Below are positions 8,590-17,797 of a DNA stretch of 42,801 bases, in pieces; the first letter of the stretch is position 1, and every line of letters starts with the position of its first letter. The DNA lies in contig JAMLHF010000039.1 in assembly GCA_023957275.1 (NCBI GenBank), positions 1-42,801 on the forward strand. The letters run 5' to 3'. Position numbers and translations under genes: made by a program. A model generated the notes under the pieces. It searched no databases. It was not told the DNA's origin and saw nothing but the letters and a program-made list of their open reading frames with translations. The DNA comes from Lentimicrobium sp. Lineage in GTDB: Bacteria > Bacteroidota > Bacteroidia > Bacteroidales > Lentimicrobiaceae.

Positions 8590-9228
8590 TCAGCTGAGAA
8601 AGGGGTTGCTCATTTTTTCGTAACCAATGGTGGTTTTGGGACCGTGGCCGGGATATACGGTATAATCATCAGGCAGGGTAAAAAGTTTCTGCTGTATGCT
8701 TTCCATCAGAATATCAAAGTCGCCGGTAGGCAGGTCGGTCCTCCCGATGCTGCCATAGAAGAGTACATCGCCTGCAATCACAAACTTCTGTTCGTGGTTC
8801 ACCAGGCAGATGCTGCCATTGGCATGCCCGGGGGTGTAACGGACCTCAAGGGTGATGCCGCCGAATTTCAGCACATCACCGTCTTCGGTAAAAATCTCCG
8901 GTTTAACAATAGCCTCCACTTTCAGGTTAAAAACGGACCCAAACTCCCTGGCTGTTTCCCAGAACATTTTGCTGGCCGCATGCCCGGTCGGTTTCAGGCC
9001 ATAGCTGTTGCAAACAAAATGATTTCCGAGGATATGGTCAACATGGAAATGGGTGTTGATCAGGGCTATGGGCCGGAGCTGCTTTTCATCAATGTAGCCC
9101 GAAAGTTTCTGCTGTTCAGGGATATTCTCACAGCCCGGATCAATGATTACACAATTGCCATCCTGATCTGAAATGACAAATGAATTTACTGAAAATGAAT
9201 TGAATACAAAGGTTTTAACGGTTATCAT
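8590..9228 (-). CDS. MBL-fold metallo-hydrolase (glyoxalase II-like)
   Basis: This 212-residue single-domain metallo-beta-lactamase-fold protein has the signature 'THFHVDH' (His60, His62, Asp64, His65). Later ligands appear in 'YTPGHANGS', 'IAGDVLFYGSIGRTDLP' and 'VYPGHGPKT'. This is the layout of glyoxalase II-like hydrolases. It lacks the C-terminal HAGH domain of classical GloB, so the thioester substrate is uncertain. It is predicted cytosolic. A perfect -7 box (9254-9261) lies 25 bp before the start. It is first in a likely two-gene unit with the M20 hydrolase. Confidence 0.93.
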   Translation of the reverse strand: MITVKTFVFNSFSVNSFVISDQDGNCVIIDPGCENIPEQQKLSGYIDEKQLRPIALINTHFHVDHILGNHFVCNSYGLKPTGHAASKMFWETAREFGSVFNLKVEAIVKPEIFTEDGDVLKFGGITLEVRYTPGHANGSICLVNHEQKFVIAGDVLFYGSIGRTDLPTGDFDILMESIQQKLFTLPDDYTVYPGHGPKTTIGYEKMSNPFLS

Positions 9229-9253
9229 AATTCCTGTAATTCAAATGAATTAG

Positions 9254-9261
9254 CAAAGGTA
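9254..9261 (-). promoter_or_regulatory. -7 promoter box TACCTTTG
   Basis: Exact TAnnTTTG match on the minus strand, 25 bp upstream of the MBL hydrolase ATG. On the plus strand, the 233-bp gap to 9462 shows only a one-mismatch box TAATTTTA at 9432-9439. Confidence 0.5.
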
Positions 9262-9461
9262 ACTGATTATTCCATCCGTTTGCTGTCTTCCGGTTCGTCA
9301 AAGCCCTGCATGAAAGTGTCTTTTCCGGGTTGGCCATGAAAATTTCTTTGCCTGGCTGGTATATCGGTATGACATTTGCTGCGAAAAAACCTGTTTTCAG
9401 GCCCGCTTCAACAAGTACGGGATTTTTGTGTTAATTTTACATCCTGGTTTTCAGATCGAAG

Positions 9462-12400
9462 ATGAACAATTTGTCTGGCAGATACGCTATTTATAAACTG
9501 AAATTATTGGGCACATTCCTTTTAGGAGTGCTGTCCCTGATGCCTGTGCATGCCCAGTTCTATAATGGTTCGCAGATGCCGTTCGGTAAAAGCCGTGTCC
9601 AATACGGGGATTTCCTGTGGACTTATTACCGGTTCAATGACTTTGACACCTATTTTTATCTCAACGGTAAGGAACTGGCCATTTATACTGCACGGTATGC
9701 CAAAGAGATACTCCCGGAACTGGAGTCGTTGCTGGAAACGCGGATGAGTGATAAAATCGAATTCATCGTTTTCAACTCCCTTACCGATCTTAAACAGAGC
9801 AATATAGGCCTGGTCAGTGAGCAACAATATAATATCGGCGGTATTACGCATATCATTGAAAATAAAGTCTTTATCTATTTCGATGGCAATTATGCCAACT
9901 TTGAAAAGCAGATCAGGGCGGGAATGGCCAGGGCCCTCATTGACCAGTCAATTTACGGAGGTTCGGTGGGCAGGCAGATTACCAACGCCACGCTGATGAG
10001 CATGCCGTCCTGGTTTATCGACGGCCTGGTATCTTATATAGCGGAAGACTGGAATACCGAGATTGACAATTATATGCGCGAAGGCATCCTTTCGGGCCGC
10101 TACCGTAAATTCAATCATCTGAAAGGGGAAGACGCCATTTATGCCGGACACGGCATCTGGAAATACATTGCAGACAAATATGGTAAGCAAGCAATTCCGA
10201 ATATCATCTATCTGGCAAGGGTAAGCCGGAATGTTGAGACCGGATTTCTGTATGTGCTTAATATTTCGTTTCGCAATCTTGTTAAAGAATGGTACGAAAC
10301 ATACCGCGGGCAATACCTCAACAGTGATGAAGGCAGGTTGAAGCCCGCTGCAACTCCGGTGCAGCGGAAGGTAAAGAAGGCGGTAATATATGATCGTGTG
10401 CGCCTGGGTGCCGACGGAAGATATATGGCCTGGATCAGCAATCAGGACGGGCAGGTAAAAGTGTGGCTGCATGATACCCGTAATGGTAAATCGAAAATCG
10501 TCTACCGCCAGGGCCACCGGCTTGATGAGAAAAATGACCTGTCCTATCCGCTGATAGAATTCCTCCCTAACGGGAATACTCTCGGATTAATCACAGAGCG
10601 CAAGGGCGAAATCAGGTTTTACCAGATTGATCTTGAAACCAACCGGCGCACCTGGCAATATATTTACGGTTTTCAGAAAATTGTGGATATGGCCTATTCG
10701 CATGATGGGCGGAGGATTGTGATGTCGGCCGTCAGGAAAGGGCAGACCGACATTTATGTCTACAATATCGCTGCTTCCGCTGCAGATCAGATAACCAGGG
10801 ATGCATATAACGATCTGAACCCTGTATTCATCAATAATTCCCGGCAGATAGTTTTCAGTTCCAACCGGCCTTCGGATACCCTCACCGAAGAGCCAAAGAT
10901 CATTACACCGGGATTTGATCATAAGCATGATCTTTTTATTTATGATTATGCCGCCAAAAGCAAGGTGCTTCGCCGCATTACGGATACACCCTACGCCAAT
11001 GAAATTCAGCCGGTGGAATATGAAAAAGGTTATATCTCATTCCTGGGTGATGAGAACGGGATATACAACCGTTACCTCGCCGGTTTCGACAGCGTGATTA
11101 CCCATGTTGATACAGCAGCGCATTATCGTTATTTTACCCGCACATACGGGCTTACGGATTACGCCCGGAATGTCGTGTCGCACACCTCTTCGCCACGTTC
11201 GGCGAAAATAGCGGAGATCATCCACTCGGGCCAGTACAGGACCATCTATAGCTACGATCAGGTTCCGGCGCGGGGAATTGAACGTTTGGCGCCCCCGCTT
11301 ACCGGTTATATGGAGCAAAAAATGCTGGAACTCTCCGTTCTTAAGGAGAAAGAAAAGTCAGCCCCGGCACAGACCAGGCCTAAGGAGAGGCGCAGGCGCT
11401 TCGTGAATGTTTATGCCGGTGATCCGGAATTGCCGGCATCCGACAGCCTGATCGACCTTGATCAATACCGGCTTGGAAAGGAAGGGCAAAATCGTTCAGG
11501 AAGTAAAAGGGTGGTTTCTCTTGTTGATGATTCAGATAATTTCGTTGTTCCCAAGCAGAGAAATTACAATGTGGAATACCGGATTAACGAACTGGTAAGC
11601 CAACTCGACTTTAATTTTCTGAGCACTTCCTATCAGCCCTTTTCGGGTGGTGGTGGCCCTATTTTCCTTACCCCCGGATTAAATGCCTTTTTCAGGATCG
11701 GTTTGTCTGATTTGCTTGAAGATTACAGGATTGTTGCAGGCGTGAGGCTTGATTTCAATCTGGTGAATAACGAATATGTAGTCAGCATAGCCAATCTCAA
11801 ACACCGGCTCGACAGAGAGATCTATTTCCACCGCCAGTCAATTGAGCAAATCAGCCTTTACTCAATTGTACGGTATCGTATTCATGAACTGCATTACATC
11901 CTGAAATATCCCCTGAATCCATTGCTTTCAGTGAAAGGTACCGCCACATTGCGCAAGGACAGGGCTGTTTTCATGTCGACCGATCAGTATAACCTGCGGG
12001 AACCAGATATCAACCGATACTGGGTTTCAGGCAAGGGTGAACTGACCTATGACGCCACACGGCAGCTGGGGCTGAACCTGCTCGATGGTTTGCGTTACAA
12101 GCTTTTCGGAGAGTATTACCAGCAACTTGATCCCGAAAGCAAAAACACCAACATGGTGGTGCTGGGATTTGATATCCGCCATTATCTGCCCATTCACCGT
12201 AATTTTATCTGGGCCAACCGTTTTGCCACCAGCACATCCTTTGGAAAAAGCAGGCTCATTTATTACATGGGGGGGGTAGATACCTGGCTTGCGCCGAAGT
12301 TTACCACCGACGCGCCCATTGATTATTCCCAGAATTATGCCTATCAGACCCTGGCGACAAATATGCGCGGTTTTTATCAGAATGTAAGGAATGGAAACAG

Positions 12401-12755
12401 CTTCGCCGTGATCAACTCGGAACTGCGTTTCCCGGTATTCAGCTACCTGGCCAACCGTCCGCTGCGGTCTGATTTCTTAAACAATTTCCAGCTGATCGCC
12501 TTCGGGGACCTGGGGACTGCCTGGACAGGGGCAACGCCTTATTCTGACGAGAACGCCCTTTTTACAAGAGTGATCAGCCGCGGTCCCCTGCTGATAACCA
12601 TCCGTGAACAGCGTGAACCACTGGTAGGCGGGTTAGGCTTCGGTGCCAGAACAAGGCTGCTTGGGTATTTTCTCAGGGCGGATTATGCATGGGGCATTGA
12701 GGATATGGTTATTAACAAACCGGTATTTTATATTTCCCTGAGCCTGGACTTCTGA
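9462..12755 (+). CDS. envelope protein: pseudo-peptidase domain + TolB-like beta-propeller + outer-membrane beta-barrel
   Basis: This 1097-residue exported protein has a signal sequence ending 'LMPVHAQ'. Residues about 40-290 resemble the peptidase MA-like gluzincin domain, but the HExxH helix reads 'RAGMARALID' (near 151-160) and the 'WFxEG' helix reads 'MPSWFIDGLVSYIAE' (181-195), so the zinc site looks lost. Residues about 300-560 hold TolB/DPP4-type propeller blades ('YMAWISNQDGQVKVWLHD', 'QIVFSSNRPSDTL'). After a basic linker ('KERRRRF'), residues about 690-1097 are beta-rich with a Bac_surface_Ag/BamA-like end ('IAFGDLGTAWTG', 'GFGARTRLLGYFLRADYAWG') and terminal 'YISLSLDF', whose final Phe is a typical BAM signal. 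I infer an outer-membrane barrel with a large periplasmic part. The function is unknown. It appears monocistronic. Confidence 0.88.
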   Translation: MNNLSGRYAIYKLKLLGTFLLGVLSLMPVHAQFYNGSQMPFGKSRVQYGDFLWTYYRFNDFDTYFYLNGKELAIYTARYAKEILPELESLLETRMSDKIEFIVFNSLTDLKQSNIGLVSEQQYNIGGITHIIENKVFIYFDGNYANFEKQIRAGMARALIDQSIYGGSVGRQITNATLMSMPSWFIDGLVSYIAEDWNTEIDNYMREGILSGRYRKFNHLKGEDAIYAGHGIWKYIADKYGKQAIPNIIYLARVSRNVETGFLYVLNISFRNLVKEWYETYRGQYLNSDEGRLKPAATPVQRKVKKAVIYDRVRLGADGRYMAWISNQDGQVKVWLHDTRNGKSKIVYRQGHRLDEKNDLSYPLIEFLPNGNTLGLITERKGEIRFYQIDLETNRRTWQYIYGFQKIVDMAYSHDGRRIVMSAVRKGQTDIYVYNIAASAADQITRDAYNDLNPVFINNSRQIVFSSNRPSDTLTEEPKIITPGFDHKHDLFIYDYAAKSKVLRRITDTPYANEIQPVEYEKGYISFLGDENGIYNRYLAGFDSVITHVDTAAHYRYFTRTYGLTDYARNVVSHTSSPRSAKIAEIIHSGQYRTIYSYDQVPARGIERLAPPLTGYMEQKMLELSVLKEKEKSAPAQTRPKERRRRFVNVYAGDPELPASDSLIDLDQYRLGKEGQNRSGSKRVVSLVDDSDNFVVPKQRNYNVEYRINELVSQLDFNFLSTSYQPFSGGGGPIFLTPGLNAFFRIGLSDLLEDYRIVAGVRLDFNLVNNEYVVSIANLKHRLDREIYFHRQSIEQISLYSIVRYRIHELHYILKYPLNPLLSVKGTATLRKDRAVFMSTDQYNLREPDINRYWVSGKGELTYDATRQLGLNLLDGLRYKLFGEYYQQLDPESKNTNMVVLGFDIRHYLPIHRNFIWANRFATSTSFGKSRLIYYMGGVDTWLAPKFTTDAPIDYSQNYAYQTLATNMRGFYQNVRNGNSFAVINSELRFPVFSYLANRPLRSDFLNNFQLIAFGDLGTAWTGATPYSDENALFTRVISRGPLLITIREQREPLVGGLGFGARTRLLGYFLRADYAWGIEDMVINKPVFYISLSLDF

Positions 12756-13274
12756 TTCAGGCTTTCTGTTTTTCCGGTTTTCCTTAGCTATTGATAATGA
12801 GTACGTTATAAATAACTATCGCTTTGCACTGCCTGTTCATCCTCCTTATGCTCTTATAATCAGTACATCAGGTTATTCACCACTTCAATTGTTAATAACT
12901 CCTGACCGATTGTGGAAATTTTAAACTTATCCCAAAGGGAAGTTTGACGACATTTGCATTCCGGCTACGCCTGCGCGGCTTTCAGCTTCTACATTGATAA
13001 TCAGTTTCTTATTTCTATCTGCCAATACCTGATGTAACTAACCAGAAAAGCCCTGCCGAAAAATAATTATTAATAATATTTCTTTTTCGGTTTCAATCAA
13101 TTACGACAGAATCCGGGGGGATTGTTGAAAAGTCAATCTTGCCACTCACAATTAGCTGTTGTATATTGGTCATTCCGATCAGAAGGGAGTAAAAACCTTT
13201 GCAATTGCCTTTTGATCAGATAAATATAATTTGGCTGTTAACGTATTCAAAAACCACCATTAGAGTCTTAAACT
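12756..13274. other. 519-bp intergenic region upstream of the ribonucleotide reductase gene
   Basis: No credible coding frame is seen. A weak hairpin, CCGAAAAA (13056-13063) with CTTTTTCGG (13082-13090), encloses an AT-only palindromic core. I looked for a cobalamin riboswitch because the downstream enzyme uses B12, but found no B12-box core. I also saw no convincing paired NrdR boxes and no exact TAnnTTTG box. The promoter therefore remains unassigned. Confidence 0.4.
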
Positions 13275-16010
13275 ATGGATATCAACTTGTTTGCAAATCT
13301 GGATGAGGTTGCTGAAGCAAAAGAGAAGGAAAGAACAGGAGATTATTATAATGAGATGCTTGAAAAGCGCGTCAGGCCTGCTGTGCCGGAAAAAATCGAA
13401 CTTCAACCGGAACAGAAAGTGAACAAAATGGAAGAATTGGTAATTGAGAATGAGCCTTTAGTGCAGGCGGCCGTCAAGAAGACGCCTGTATCCTATTCGC
13501 ATGAAGAGATCCTTGAAAAGGCAACGCAGTATTTCAGTGGGGATACACTGGCAGCCAATGTATGGATGAATAAGTATGCCCTCAAGGACAGTGATGGAAA
13601 CATCTATGAACTGACGCCGGATGATATGCACAGGCGTCTTGCTGCAGAGGTAGCCAGAATTGAACGTAAATATCCCAATCCGTTAAGCGAAGACGAAATA
13701 TTTGAACTTTTCCGGAATTTCCGTTTTATTATTCCCCAGGGCAGCCCCATGGCGGGGATGGGGAATAATTTTCAGGTTTCATCCCTGTCGAACTGTTTTG
13801 TGATTGGAGGTGATGGAAACTACGACTCTTACGGCGGCATCATGAAGATAGACCAGGAACAGGTACAATTGATGAAGCGCAGGGGAGGTGTTGGCCACGA
13901 CCTTTCACACATCAGGCCAACAGGTAGCCCGGTAAAAAACAGCGCGCTTACCTCAACCGGCATAGTGCCTTTCATGGAACGGTATTCAAATTCCACCCGC
14001 GAGGTAGCCCAGGATGGCCGCAGAGGGGCCCTGATGCTCACCATTTCGGTAAAACATCCTGATGCAGAAAGATTTATTGATGCCAAACTGGAGCAGGGAA
14101 AAGTTACCGGCGCCAATGTATCGGTAAAAATTGACGATGAGTTTATGCAGTCGGTTATAAGCGGAAAGCCCTACCGGCAGCAGTACCCGATTTATGCGCA
14201 CCATCCGGCGAAAATTCAGGAGATTGACGCGCAGGCATTGTGGAATAAAATTATCCATAATGCCTGGCAATCGGCAGAACCTGGTGTACTCTTCTGGGAT
14301 ACGGTTATCCGGGAGTCGGTACCCGACTGCTATGCTGACCTGGGTTTCAAAACCCTGTCCACGAATCCATGCGGCGAGATCCCTTTGTGCCCTTATGACA
14401 GCTGCCGGCTGATAGCGCTTAACCTGTATGGCTATGTAGAGAATCCATTTACTGCTGAGGCCAGATTTGATTTTGATCTTTTCAGGAAACATTCAGCCTA
14501 TGCGCTGAGGATCATGGACGATATCATTGATCTTGAATCCGAAAAAATCGATGCCATTCTGGGTAAAGTAGATGCGGATCCCGAAGATGAGGAGATCAAG
14601 CGTATCGAGAGAAAAATGTGGGAAAATATCAGAACGAAGACCCTGCAGGGCCGGCGGACCGGTATTGGAATAACTGCTGAAGGCGATATGCTTGCTGCCC
14701 TTGGATTGCGATATGGTACCGACGAAGCCACCAAATTTTCAGTTGAGGTACATAAAACGCTGGCTGTTGAAGTTTATGGCGCCTCGGCCGACCTGGCAGG
14801 AGAACGTGGCCCGTTCCCGATCTATAACTCCGAGCGCGAAAAAGGCAACCCTTTCATTCAGCGCCTCAGGCAGGAGTCACCGGAAGTGTATGAGAAGATG
14901 GTAAGAAACGGCAGGCGCAACATCGCCATGCTGACCATCGCGCCAACAGGAAGTGTCAGCATTTGTACGCAAACCACATCGGGAATCGAACCGGTGTTTA
15001 TGGTAAGCTATAAACGTCGCCGTAAGGTGAATCCCAATGACAAAAATGTCAATGTAACTTTTGTGGATGAAGTTGGCGATTCATGGGAAGAGTATAATGT
15101 ATTTCATCCTAAATTCATTGACTGGCTCCGGATAAGTGGTTATGATCCGGATCAGGTACAGTTGTACGATGAAGCCAGACTTCAGGCAATCATTGAAAAA
15201 TCGCCTTACTACAAAGCCACCTCCAATGATATTGACTGGGTGAGCAAGGTGCAGATGCAGGGCGCCATACAGAAGTGGGTGGATCATTCCATCAGTGTAA
15301 CGGTTAACCTGCCAAAGGAAGCCACGGAAGAACTGGTAAGCCAGGTTTATAAGACTGCCTGGGAAAGTGGTTGTAAAGGCATGACCATATATCGCGATGG
15401 TTCACGCTCAGGGGTGTTGGTTGGCGCCGACAAGAAGGAAGACGCCGTTGAGTTCCGCGAAACAAAGGCTCCTCCCAGACCGCAGAAACTCGAAGCCGAT
15501 GTGGTCCGCTTCCAGAATGATTATGAAAAATGGATAGCCGTTATCGGTCTGCTTGACAATAAACCCTATGAGGTTTTTACAGGAAAAGCTGATGGGTTCT
15601 ACCTCCCGCCCTGGGTGCAGAAAGGCTGGGTGTTGCGCAATAAAGTTGAAAATGAGCCGGCCAGGTATGATTTTCAGTTTCTTGATAAAGACGGGTACAA
15701 AGTAACCATCGAAGGACTCTCAAGATCATTTAATAAAGAATTCTGGAATTATGCCAAGCTCATTTCGGGAATCCTTAGGCACGGGATGCCCCTGCCGTTC
15801 CTGGTTAACCTGGTTGAAAACCTGAATTTTGACAATGATAGCATCACCACATGGAAAAACGGGGTTGTCCGTGCGTTGAAGCGCTATATTCCCGACGGCA
15901 CATCGGTGAGCAGTAAAACAGAATGCCCGAGCTGCGGCGAGAAAGACGGCCTGATGTATAAAGAGGGTTGCCTTACCTGTAAGCATTGCGGATATTCAAA
16001 GTGCAGTTAA
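13275..16010 (+). CDS. nrdJ: adenosylcobalamin-dependent ribonucleoside-diphosphate reductase (class II)
   Basis: This 911-residue class II ribonucleotide reductase makes deoxyribonucleotides with B12 and needs no oxygen and no NrdB subunit. After a charged N-terminal stretch (about 1-70) the catalytic barrel begins. The first redox cysteine lies in 'SLSNCFVIGG' (Cys174), the thiyl-radical loop in 'NPCGEIPL' (Cys366, Glu368), and the phosphate-binding motif in 'TIAPTGSVS'. 'WESGCKGMTIYRDGSRSG' is the usual late motif. The C-terminus (882-911) is a cysteine-rich Zn-ribbon-like tail with CxxC pairs (884/887, 902/905), expected to relay electrons to the active site. The length fits full-length NrdJ. 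The gene is isolated, with a long upstream region and a strong terminator downstream. Confidence 0.96.
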   Translation: MDINLFANLDEVAEAKEKERTGDYYNEMLEKRVRPAVPEKIELQPEQKVNKMEELVIENEPLVQAAVKKTPVSYSHEEILEKATQYFSGDTLAANVWMNKYALKDSDGNIYELTPDDMHRRLAAEVARIERKYPNPLSEDEIFELFRNFRFIIPQGSPMAGMGNNFQVSSLSNCFVIGGDGNYDSYGGIMKIDQEQVQLMKRRGGVGHDLSHIRPTGSPVKNSALTSTGIVPFMERYSNSTREVAQDGRRGALMLTISVKHPDAERFIDAKLEQGKVTGANVSVKIDDEFMQSVISGKPYRQQYPIYAHHPAKIQEIDAQALWNKIIHNAWQSAEPGVLFWDTVIRESVPDCYADLGFKTLSTNPCGEIPLCPYDSCRLIALNLYGYVENPFTAEARFDFDLFRKHSAYALRIMDDIIDLESEKIDAILGKVDADPEDEEIKRIERKMWENIRTKTLQGRRTGIGITAEGDMLAALGLRYGTDEATKFSVEVHKTLAVEVYGASADLAGERGPFPIYNSEREKGNPFIQRLRQESPEVYEKMVRNGRRNIAMLTIAPTGSVSICTQTTSGIEPVFMVSYKRRRKVNPNDKNVNVTFVDEVGDSWEEYNVFHPKFIDWLRISGYDPDQVQLYDEARLQAIIEKSPYYKATSNDIDWVSKVQMQGAIQKWVDHSISVTVNLPKEATEELVSQVYKTAWESGCKGMTIYRDGSRSGVLVGADKKEDAVEFRETKAPPRPQKLEADVVRFQNDYEKWIAVIGLLDNKPYEVFTGKADGFYLPPWVQKGWVLRNKVENEPARYDFQFLDKDGYKVTIEGLSRSFNKEFWNYAKLISGILRHGMPLPFLVNLVENLNFDNDSITTWKNGVVRALKRYIPDGTSVSSKTECPSCGEKDGLMYKEGCLTCKHCGYSKCS

Positions 16011-16030
16011 TAATTGTGGTTAAATGCAGA

Positions 16031-16061
16031 AAGCCCCGTTCCGCTCAGGACGGGGTTTTTT
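16031..16061 (+). terminator. rho-independent terminator after nrdJ
   Basis: The GC stem CCCCGT/ACGGGG closes an extended loop and is followed by six Ts. It lies 20 bp past the stop codon. Confidence 0.85.
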
Positions 16062-16086
16062 GCATCTGCGGTTTGCGGATTTTCTT

Positions 16087-16485
16087 TCAGAAATGAATTT
16101 TATGATAATCAAAGGTCTGATTATCCCTGAAGTGCCTGATTTTAGCAGCGATCAGCAGGAATATCTTCAGATCATGCCGGGTGAGCCAGGCAATGGCTTC
16201 AGGCTGGTTATGACAGGCATCGGATAACACGGCCAGGAAGAAATGTTTGTGGTAATTCAGCCAATCATAGGCTTTTTTATCTTCATCAATGGCAGAATCG
16301 AGGGCTGCCAGTTCAGGAAAGCCGTTGGCCATCAGCCATTTGAATGCCTCCTCACTGCCCCTGATGGCACTCGAAAGGGCAGCAAGCTCCGGATAGCCGT
16401 TATTCAGCAGCCAGTTCAGCAACTCTTCGTTGCCTGCGAAGGTCTCGCCGAAAGCAATCAACACCTTGACCGGATAATCTACCAT
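16087..16485 (-). CDS. small four-repeat helical protein, function unknown
   Basis: This protein is 132 residues from the chosen Met (MVDYPVKVLIAFGETF); the frame can be extended 14 codons to 16527. It is made of four tandem units of about 25 residues. Unit 1 is 'NEELLNWLLNNGYPELAALS', unit 2 'SEEAFKWLMANGFPELAALD', unit 3 'DKKAYDWLNYHKHFFLAVLS' and unit 4 'QPEAIAWLTRHDLKIFLLIA'. The shared pattern is E-A-hydrophobic-x-W-L, then a turn, then an L-A-rich helix, predicting paired helices stacked as a small solenoid. I do not recognise a named family. I chose the downstream Met because the sequence after it is more protein-like and a near -7 motif (TATATTCG) precedes it. It is last in a run of minus-strand genes with pterin dehydratase and the radical SAM protein. 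Confidence 0.7.
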   Translation of the reverse strand: MVDYPVKVLIAFGETFAGNEELLNWLLNNGYPELAALSSAIRGSEEAFKWLMANGFPELAALDSAIDEDKKAYDWLNYHKHFFLAVLSDACHNQPEAIAWLTRHDLKIFLLIAAKIRHFRDNQTFDYHKIHF

Positions 16486-16562
16486 TTGACGAATATACAA
16501 TTTTGATTTATTGGTTCCCTGAATCACCCCGGTAAAAAGGGGAATCGGGTATAAACACCGGT

Positions 16563-16811
16563 TTACAAAAGATCATCAATGGCGGCAGCCAGGAGATAAT
16601 CCTTTTCAGTGACCACATCTCCGGCATCATGCGTTGATAACCGGATGATGACCTTATTGTAAACATTGGTCCATTCCGGATGGTGATCCGATTTTTCAGC
16701 GATCAGGGCCACCCGGGTCATAAAAGCGAAAGCCTCGCTGAAATTGCTGAATGTAAAGACTTTTTCAATGGCAATTTTATGCCCCGGTTCAAGTGAAACT
16801 TTTTCCCACAT
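16563..16811 (-). CDS. 4a-hydroxytetrahydrobiopterin dehydratase (pterin-4a-carbinolamine dehydratase)
   Basis: This 82-residue protein is of the PCD/DCoH family, which dehydrates 4a-hydroxy-tetrahydropterin so that reduced pterin cofactor can be recycled. The active-site motif 'EKSDHHPEW' (His43, His44, Pro45) and the later '[13 protein letters not shown]' (His61, Asp62) are both present. It is slightly shorter than usual at the N-terminus but keeps the fold-defining parts. No aromatic amino acid hydroxylase is seen in the window, so its physiological partner is unknown. It lies 55 bp after the radical SAM gene, and a shared transcript is plausible. Confidence 0.93.
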   Translation of the reverse strand: MWEKVSLEPGHKIAIEKVFTFSNFSEAFAFMTRVALIAEKSDHHPEWTNVYNKVIIRLSTHDAGDVVTEKDYLLAAAIDDLL

Positions 16812-16866
16812 AGCTGTAGATTTAATATATCAGATCAACAACAGCGCTGCAGTTTATGTTCATTGA

Positions 16867-17643
16867 TCAGAATACCTCGTAAGGGATTGACAGGGGGTCA
16901 AGCCGCCGGGCGATGGTCAGAAGTTCCGCCTTTGAAATTTTCTCAATTCCATGTTCGGGCGTGCTTCTTTCAATGGGATAGATCATGACCCGTGAAGGTT
17001 TGATTTTTTCAAGATAACCAAGCCAGGGGCCGATCTCCGATTCAAGGGTATTGTCAATGGAACAGCCGTTGACCACTCCCCTGAGAAAAAGTGTCTGTAT
17101 AATAACTTTGCCCCCGAAGGAAGCAAGCTGGCTGACGATATCTTCAAGTTTTACCGGTGCAGCAGGGCGGTTGATCAGTTCAAAGGTTTCCTGGGTGCCG
17201 GCATCGAGCTTAAGCACATTGTTATCAATTTTCAGCAAAGCGTCTCTGACGGCAGGAATATGCAGTCGGGTGGCATTGGAAAGTACAGTAATCTCGGCTT
17301 TCGGGAATATTCCGTCCCTCAGCCTGATGGTATTTTCAATAATGGTTGAAAATCCGGGATGCAGGGTTGGCTCTCCGTTCCCGGCAAAGGTAATATTGTC
17401 GGGTTTTAATCCGCTTTTCTTTAATTCCCTGAAGCGGTTTTCCAGCGCGCCGATGATGTCTTCGGTATTGATGAGCCTTGCTTTTTTATCCTGGGAAGGG
17501 TGGGTGAGTCCGCACTCGCAGTATACACAATTGAAAGTACAGAATTTCATATTGAGGGGAAGCAGGTTTACCCCCAGCGATACGCCAAACCGCCGGCTCT
17601 TCACGGGGCCGAATACAATATCGTCAAACAGGAAGCAGGCCAT
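16867..17643 (-). CDS. radical SAM protein
   Basis: This 258-residue radical S-adenosylmethionine enzyme has the 4Fe-4S motif as CX3CX2C in 'KFCTFNCVYCECG' (Cys35, Cys39, Cys42). The SAM-binding 'AGNGEPTLHPGF' strand follows, and the sequence continues through a standard partial TIM barrel ('VLKLDAGTQETFELINRP'). It resembles the COG0731-like group of small radical SAM proteins with unassigned reactions. No auxiliary cluster (SPASM) cysteines are seen at the C-terminus. A perfect -7 box lies 22 bp before the ATG. The substrate is unknown. Confidence 0.93.
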   Translation of the reverse strand: MACFLFDDIVFGPVKSRRFGVSLGVNLLPLNMKFCTFNCVYCECGLTHPSQDKKARLINTEDIIGALENRFRELKKSGLKPDNITFAGNGEPTLHPGFSTIIENTIRLRDGIFPKAEITVLSNATRLHIPAVRDALLKIDNNVLKLDAGTQETFELINRPAAPVKLEDIVSQLASFGGKVIIQTLFLRGVVNGCSIDNTLESEIGPWLGYLEKIKPSRVMIYPIERSTPEHGIEKISKAELLTIARRLDPLSIPYEVF

Positions 17644-17665
17644 AACAGACTTTTGTGCAAATGTA

Positions 17666-17673
17666 CAAACTTA
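17666..17673 (-). promoter_or_regulatory. -7 promoter box TAAGTTTG
   Basis: Exact TAnnTTTG match on the minus strand, 22 bp before the radical SAM start. It diverges from the plus-strand box at 17765. Confidence 0.5.
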
Positions 17674-17764
17674 TTATCATCACAAATGCGTGGTATTGGC
17701 TGCCTGAATGACCTGGTTGGTTTAAAATTATTCACAAAACAGGTAACCGACTGCTGTATTGGAA

Positions 17765-17772
17765 TATCTTTG
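17765..17772 (+). promoter_or_regulatory. -7 promoter box TATCTTTG (sets the start of the polyprenyl synthase gene)
   Basis: Exact TAnnTTTG match. Transcription would begin near 17776, downstream of the earliest in-frame ATG (17759), so translation should start at 17798. Confidence 0.55.
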
Positions 17773-17797
17773 TACCTGCTACACTTTCACAAAGCTT

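Noticed and set aside
7857-9171. Two long plus-strand frames (211 and 239 residues) opposite the M20 and MBL genes
   Set aside because: Both lie antisense to genes with intact catalytic motifs, and neither shows recognisable domains.
12756-13274. Cobalamin riboswitch upstream of nrdJ
   Set aside because: No B12-box core or matching stem arrangement could be found by eye.
17051-17707. 218-residue plus-strand frame
   Set aside because: Antisense to the radical SAM gene, which has the CX3CX2C motif and its own promoter.
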